This document shows, one piece after another, positions 61,236 to 64,000 of a DNA stretch of 64,000 nucleotides. Location of the stretch: NCBI RefSeq assembly GCF_001645125.1, contig NZ_LXKA01000220.1, positions 43,881 to 107,880 on the forward strand, given 5' to 3'. The stretch's first letter is position 1, and every line of letters begins with the position of its first letter. The translations under genes were made by a program, and so were the position numbers. Below the pieces are notes generated by a model. It was not told the DNA's origin. It worked only from the letters and a program-made list of their open reading frames with translations, and searched no databases. This stretch comes from Paraburkholderia ginsengiterrae (GTDB lineage Bacteria; Pseudomonadota; Gammaproteobacteria; Burkholderiales; Burkholderiaceae).

Positions 61236-62330
61236 TTAGTCGATGCGATATACCCATTCGAGAGGATCGGCGAGCTTGCCGCGCTGGATTCCGGTCAGCT
61301 GCGTGCGGATGCGTTGTGTCACGGGCCCCTCTCCCCCGTTGCCGATCTGAAATTCGCCAGCGGCATGGCGAACCTCACCGACCGCAGTGACGACAGCAGC
61401 GGTCCCACAAGCGAACACCTCCTGGACACGGCCGCTCGCGGCGTCTGCACGCCATGCGTCGAAAGCATAAGGCGTTTCGTTGACTACGATGCCTTCACGC
61501 CTGGCAAGCTCGATGATCGAAGCCCTGGTGATGCCCGGCAGGATCGTGCCGGACAATGGCGGCGTCGCCAGAGAGCCATCGTCCATGACGAAGAAGAGAT
61601 TCATCCCTCCCATCTCTTCGATCCATTTGTGCTCAGCGGCATCGAGAAAAACCACCTGGTCGCAACCTTTGGTTGCAGCCTCGGTCTGCGCGATCAGGCT
61701 GGCAGCATAGTTTCCGCCGCATTTGGCCGAACCCGTTCCACCCGGCGCCGCGCGAGTGTATCGGTCGGACACCCAGACAGTAACCGACGTCTTGCCTGCC
61801 TTGAAGTACGGACCTACGGGGCAGGCGATGACGCAGAACACGTACTCGTGTGACGCGCGCACACCGAGGAAGCTCTCGGAGGCAAACATGAACGGACGTA
61901 GATAAAGACTGCCATCGCCACCAGGCACCCAGTCCCGGTCCACCTTGACGAGAGATTCCACCGCCTCGACGAAGAGCGTTTCCGGGAGATCGGCCATGGA
62001 AAGACGCGCTGCCGAGGCACGAAACCGCTTGGCATTCTCGAAGGGGCGGAACAGCGAGATCGAGCCGTCTTCGCCGCGATACGCTTTCATGCCTTCAAAA
62101 ATCTCCTGCGCATAGTGCAACACGGCGCAAGCGGGATCGATCTGAAACGGCCGGCGAGGCTCGACCTTCGCATCGTGCCAGCCAAGCGTGTTGGTCCAGC
62201 GGAGTGTTGCCATGTGATCGGTGAACACCCGACCGAACACGGGGTTTGAAATGCTCGCGACGATCTGATCGTGCGGAGTCGGAGTCGCGGTGGGGGACAC
62301 GGCAAATTGTGTAGGCATATCAGTTTTCAT
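61236..62330 (-). CDS. ilvE: Branched-chain amino acid aminotransferase
   Basis: PLP enzyme of 364 aa, fold type IV, moving amino groups between leucine/isoleucine/valine and 2-oxoglutarate. The PLP lysine Lys203 lies in GGTGSAKCGGNYAASLIAQ; other signatures are LHYAQEIFEGMKAYRGEDG and EEMGGMNLFFVMDDG. Length and signatures match the eukaryote-like (BCAT group) branch rather than the short E. coli IlvE. Start at 62330 has a weak ribosome site; ATG 62318 is an alternative. It lies 204 bp after leuA on the same strand, indicating a leucine-related unit. Confidence 0.93.
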   Translation of the reverse strand: MKTDMPTQFAVSPTATPTPHDQIVASISNPVFGRVFTDHMATLRWTNTLGWHDAKVEPRRPFQIDPACAVLHYAQEIFEGMKAYRGEDGSISLFRPFENAKRFRASAARLSMADLPETLFVEAVESLVKVDRDWVPGGDGSLYLRPFMFASESFLGVRASHEYVFCVIACPVGPYFKAGKTSVTVWVSDRYTRAAPGGTGSAKCGGNYAASLIAQTEAATKGCDQVVFLDAAEHKWIEEMGGMNLFFVMDDGSLATPPLSGTILPGITRASIIELARREGIVVNETPYAFDAWRADAASGRVQEVFACGTAAVVTAVGEVRHAAGEFQIGNGGEGPVTQRIRTQLTGIQRGKLADPLEWVYRID

Positions 62331-62534
62331 ACTTTCATTCGACCAATGACGGGACGGGTCTCACCAGACTCGCACGGCGACCCGTGAAAGATTGAAATGG
62401 GAGGAGAACGAACGCGGAGGTGTTCGTTTCCCTGGGGTTGGCGTTTTCGACGGCATGTCTTCTTCGGACCGCACCATTGCCATTGGCTTAGCCGGGAAAT
62501 AGCGACTTACGCGAAGACATGCCGACGCCCTGCG

Positions 62535-63719
62535 TCAGAGCTGCAAACCGGTAGTATCCGCGACCTTGCCTTGCTGCGACAAAGCGACGAGTGCTTCGTC
62601 GGACACGGTTGCTTCCTGATCGGCGAGGGCCTTGAAGCGAACGAACGCTGCATTCAGTTCAGCTTCGCTGTCGATCTCGATTCCTAACTCCCGCAACCGC
62701 TGCTTGAATGCATTTCGACCAGACAGCTTGCCGAGCACGATCTTGTTCGAGCTCCAGCCTACGTCTTCCGCGCGCATGATTTCGTAGGTGTCGCGCGCTT
62801 TCAGCACGCCGTCCTGGTGGATGCCTGATGCATGGGCGAATGCATTGGCGCCGACTACCGCCTTGTTCGGTTGCACCGTAAACCCAGTGATCGCCGAAAC
62901 CAGCCGCGAAGCTTCGACAATCTGAGTCGAGTCCACGCGCACATCAAGGCCGAAGACATCCCGTCGCGTCTTGACTGCCATCACGACTTCCTCGAGCGCC
63001 GTATTGCCCGCTCGCTCGCCAAGGCCGTTGATAGTACATTCGATCTGTCTGGCCCCGCCCGACTTGACGGCCGCCAGTGAGTTGGCCACGGCCAGGCCGA
63101 GATCATCGTGACAGTGGACCGAAAAGACTGCCCGATCAGAATTGGGAATGCGTTCACGAAGTTCGCGGATCAAGGCAGCGTAGCCATCCGGAACGGCATA
63201 GCCGACCGTATCAGGGACGTTGATGGTAGTCGCACCTTCGTCGATCACGCCTTCTATCACGCGACAGAGAAAGTCGAGGTCGGAACGGCTCCCGTCTTCC
63301 GGCGAGAACTCCACGTCATCGGTATAACCGCGCGCAAGACGCACTGCGCGCCGCGCCTGGTCATAGACCTGATCAGGCGACATGCGCAGTTTCTTCTCCA
63401 TGTGCAGCGCGGATGTAGCGATGAAAGTATGAATGCGGGAACGGCTGGCCGGTTTCAGCGCCTCGGCGGCTCGCGAAATGTCACGCTCGTTCGCCCGCGC
63501 CAGAGAACAGACAATGCTGTCCTTCACCTCGCTGGCGATTGCTCGAATAGCCTGGAAGTCTCCTTCGGAGCTCGCTGCGAAGCCTGCTTCGATCACATCG
63601 ACGCGCATGCGCTCGAGTTGCCGGGCGATGCGCAGTTTTTCTTCTTTGGTCATCGACGCACCGGGCGATTGTTCTCCGTCGCGCAAGGTGGTGTCGAAAA
63701 TGATGAGTCGGTCTGACAT
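62535..63719 (-). CDS. leuA: 2-isopropylmalate synthase-like protein lacking the regulatory domain
   Basis: Condensing enzyme of the LeuA/homocitrate synthase family, 394 aa. It opens [20 protein letters not shown] with the metal-binding Asp and catalytic Arg, and has the metal-binding [16 protein letters not shown] and NGLGERAGN motifs. Subdomain II follows ([28 protein letters not shown]). The C-terminal allosteric domain of about 110-120 aa found in standard LeuA is absent: the protein stops at [15 protein letters not shown] precedes the ATG. It would escape leucine feedback control or serve a special pathway with the adjacent ilvE. Homocitrate or citramalate synthase activity cannot be excluded. 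Confidence 0.88.
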   Translation of the reverse strand: MSDRLIIFDTTLRDGEQSPGASMTKEEKLRIARQLERMRVDVIEAGFAASSEGDFQAIRAIASEVKDSIVCSLARANERDISRAAEALKPASRSRIHTFIATSALHMEKKLRMSPDQVYDQARRAVRLARGYTDDVEFSPEDGSRSDLDFLCRVIEGVIDEGATTINVPDTVGYAVPDGYAALIRELRERIPNSDRAVFSVHCHDDLGLAVANSLAAVKSGGARQIECTINGLGERAGNTALEEVVMAVKTRRDVFGLDVRVDSTQIVEASRLVSAITGFTVQPNKAVVGANAFAHASGIHQDGVLKARDTYEIMRAEDVGWSSNKIVLGKLSGRNAFKQRLRELGIEIDSEAELNAAFVRFKALADQEATVSDEALVALSQQGKVADTTGLQL

Positions 63720-64000
63720 GCCAGTCTCCTGTGGGGAACGGCAACTGAGTTGATCAGGGAATGGGGGGTAACCCTTCCTGCCTGTCGTGACGCTGGATCA
63801 CAGCGCCTGACCGCGCGATTATAGCTAACGATCCCGCGGGCAAATCCAGGGTCAACCCGCGTCCGAGGAAGTAAAATCTATGGTCGCCCCCGTTTTTGCA
63901 ACACTGATTTTTGATGGCGTAGTTGGTTTGCTCAAATCTATCCGGCGTCGTTATGGGGATATGTCCCCGCGCCATGATGAGAGTCGCGCCCAACGATCCT
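63720..64000. other. Upstream region of leuA to the window edge
   Basis: These 281 bp hold the leuA ribosome site and presumably its promoter. A minus-strand frame at 63754-63993 has no recognised motif. I see no leader peptide rich in Leu codons. Confidence 0.45.

Noticed and set aside
1-64000. CRISPR arrays, tRNA or rRNA genes, intact transposons, prophage genes
   Set aside because: I looked for regular spaced repeats, cloverleaf-like segments, transposase DDE or integrase motifs and phage structural genes and saw none that could be supported by eye.

Overview
The window looks like a piece of a Burkholderiales genome, most like Paraburkholderia or Caballeronia. It is GC-rich, has a Burkholderia-type porin, five small DUF4148 secreted proteins or lipoproteins, and many catabolic clusters each with its own AraC, GntR, HxlR or LysR regulator. 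I saw no rRNA, tRNA, CRISPR array, prophage or intact insertion sequence. The mix of small catabolic operons, orphan regulators, gene remnants and a relaxase fragment suggests an accessory part of a secondary chromosome or megaplasmid; this is inference.

Layout. 1-993: truncated porin. 1201-8181: an amine or amino-acid catabolic regulon (APC permease, AraC regulator, FeaB-like aldehyde dehydrogenase, small unknown protein, EutQ-like cupin, PuuB-like FAD oxidase); three promoters share an AAATTGG-containing element, in two cases as direct repeats about 20 bp apart. 9151-18419: a tricarboxylate or lactone pathway (AcnD-like aconitase, beta-propeller lactonase, PrpF isomerase, two solute-binding-type proteins, GntR regulator, MFS carrier). 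It combines the same families as the E. coli pgl/ybhH/ybhJ neighbourhood; a candidate GntR operator lies before the aconitase and again before the carrier. 18645-23083: DUF4148 lipoprotein, two tandem exported epoxide hydrolase-like proteins, a VOC protein. 23737-29385: HxlR regulator divergent from isochorismatase-type hydrolase and ketoglutarate-semialdehyde-type dehydrogenase, then DUF4148, muconolactone-isomerase-like and acetamidase/formamidase genes; a palindromic operator and about 90 bp of leader are shared with the VOC gene.

30446-38584: sparse stretch with RidA, Tat-exported amidohydrolase, DUF4148, an MbcA-like protein, an XRE regulator and several decayed genes (LuxR, exonuclease, HAD). 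39108-41577: SDR / enoyl-CoA hydratase / VOC operon. 42667-51068: MobA/MobL remnant and small stress-type genes (DUF4148, lipoprotein, OsmC, VOC, AraC, AhpD-like), with four copies of a ~98-bp promoter-leader repeat, each directly before a small gene. 51180-58053: RND efflux operon followed by a LysR gene. 58097-63719: GNAT, GlxA-type regulator, exported SnoaL-like protein, ilvE and a short leuA lacking the regulatory domain.

The strongest new-looking signals are the four-copy promoter-leader repeat, the palindromic operators that tie scattered genes into regulons, and the uncharacterised aconitase-lactonase-PrpF pathway. Starts were moved from the longest frame to the ATG or GTG with a Shine-Dalgarno sequence wherever one was visible. 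No homology search was possible, so family names rest on motif recognition.
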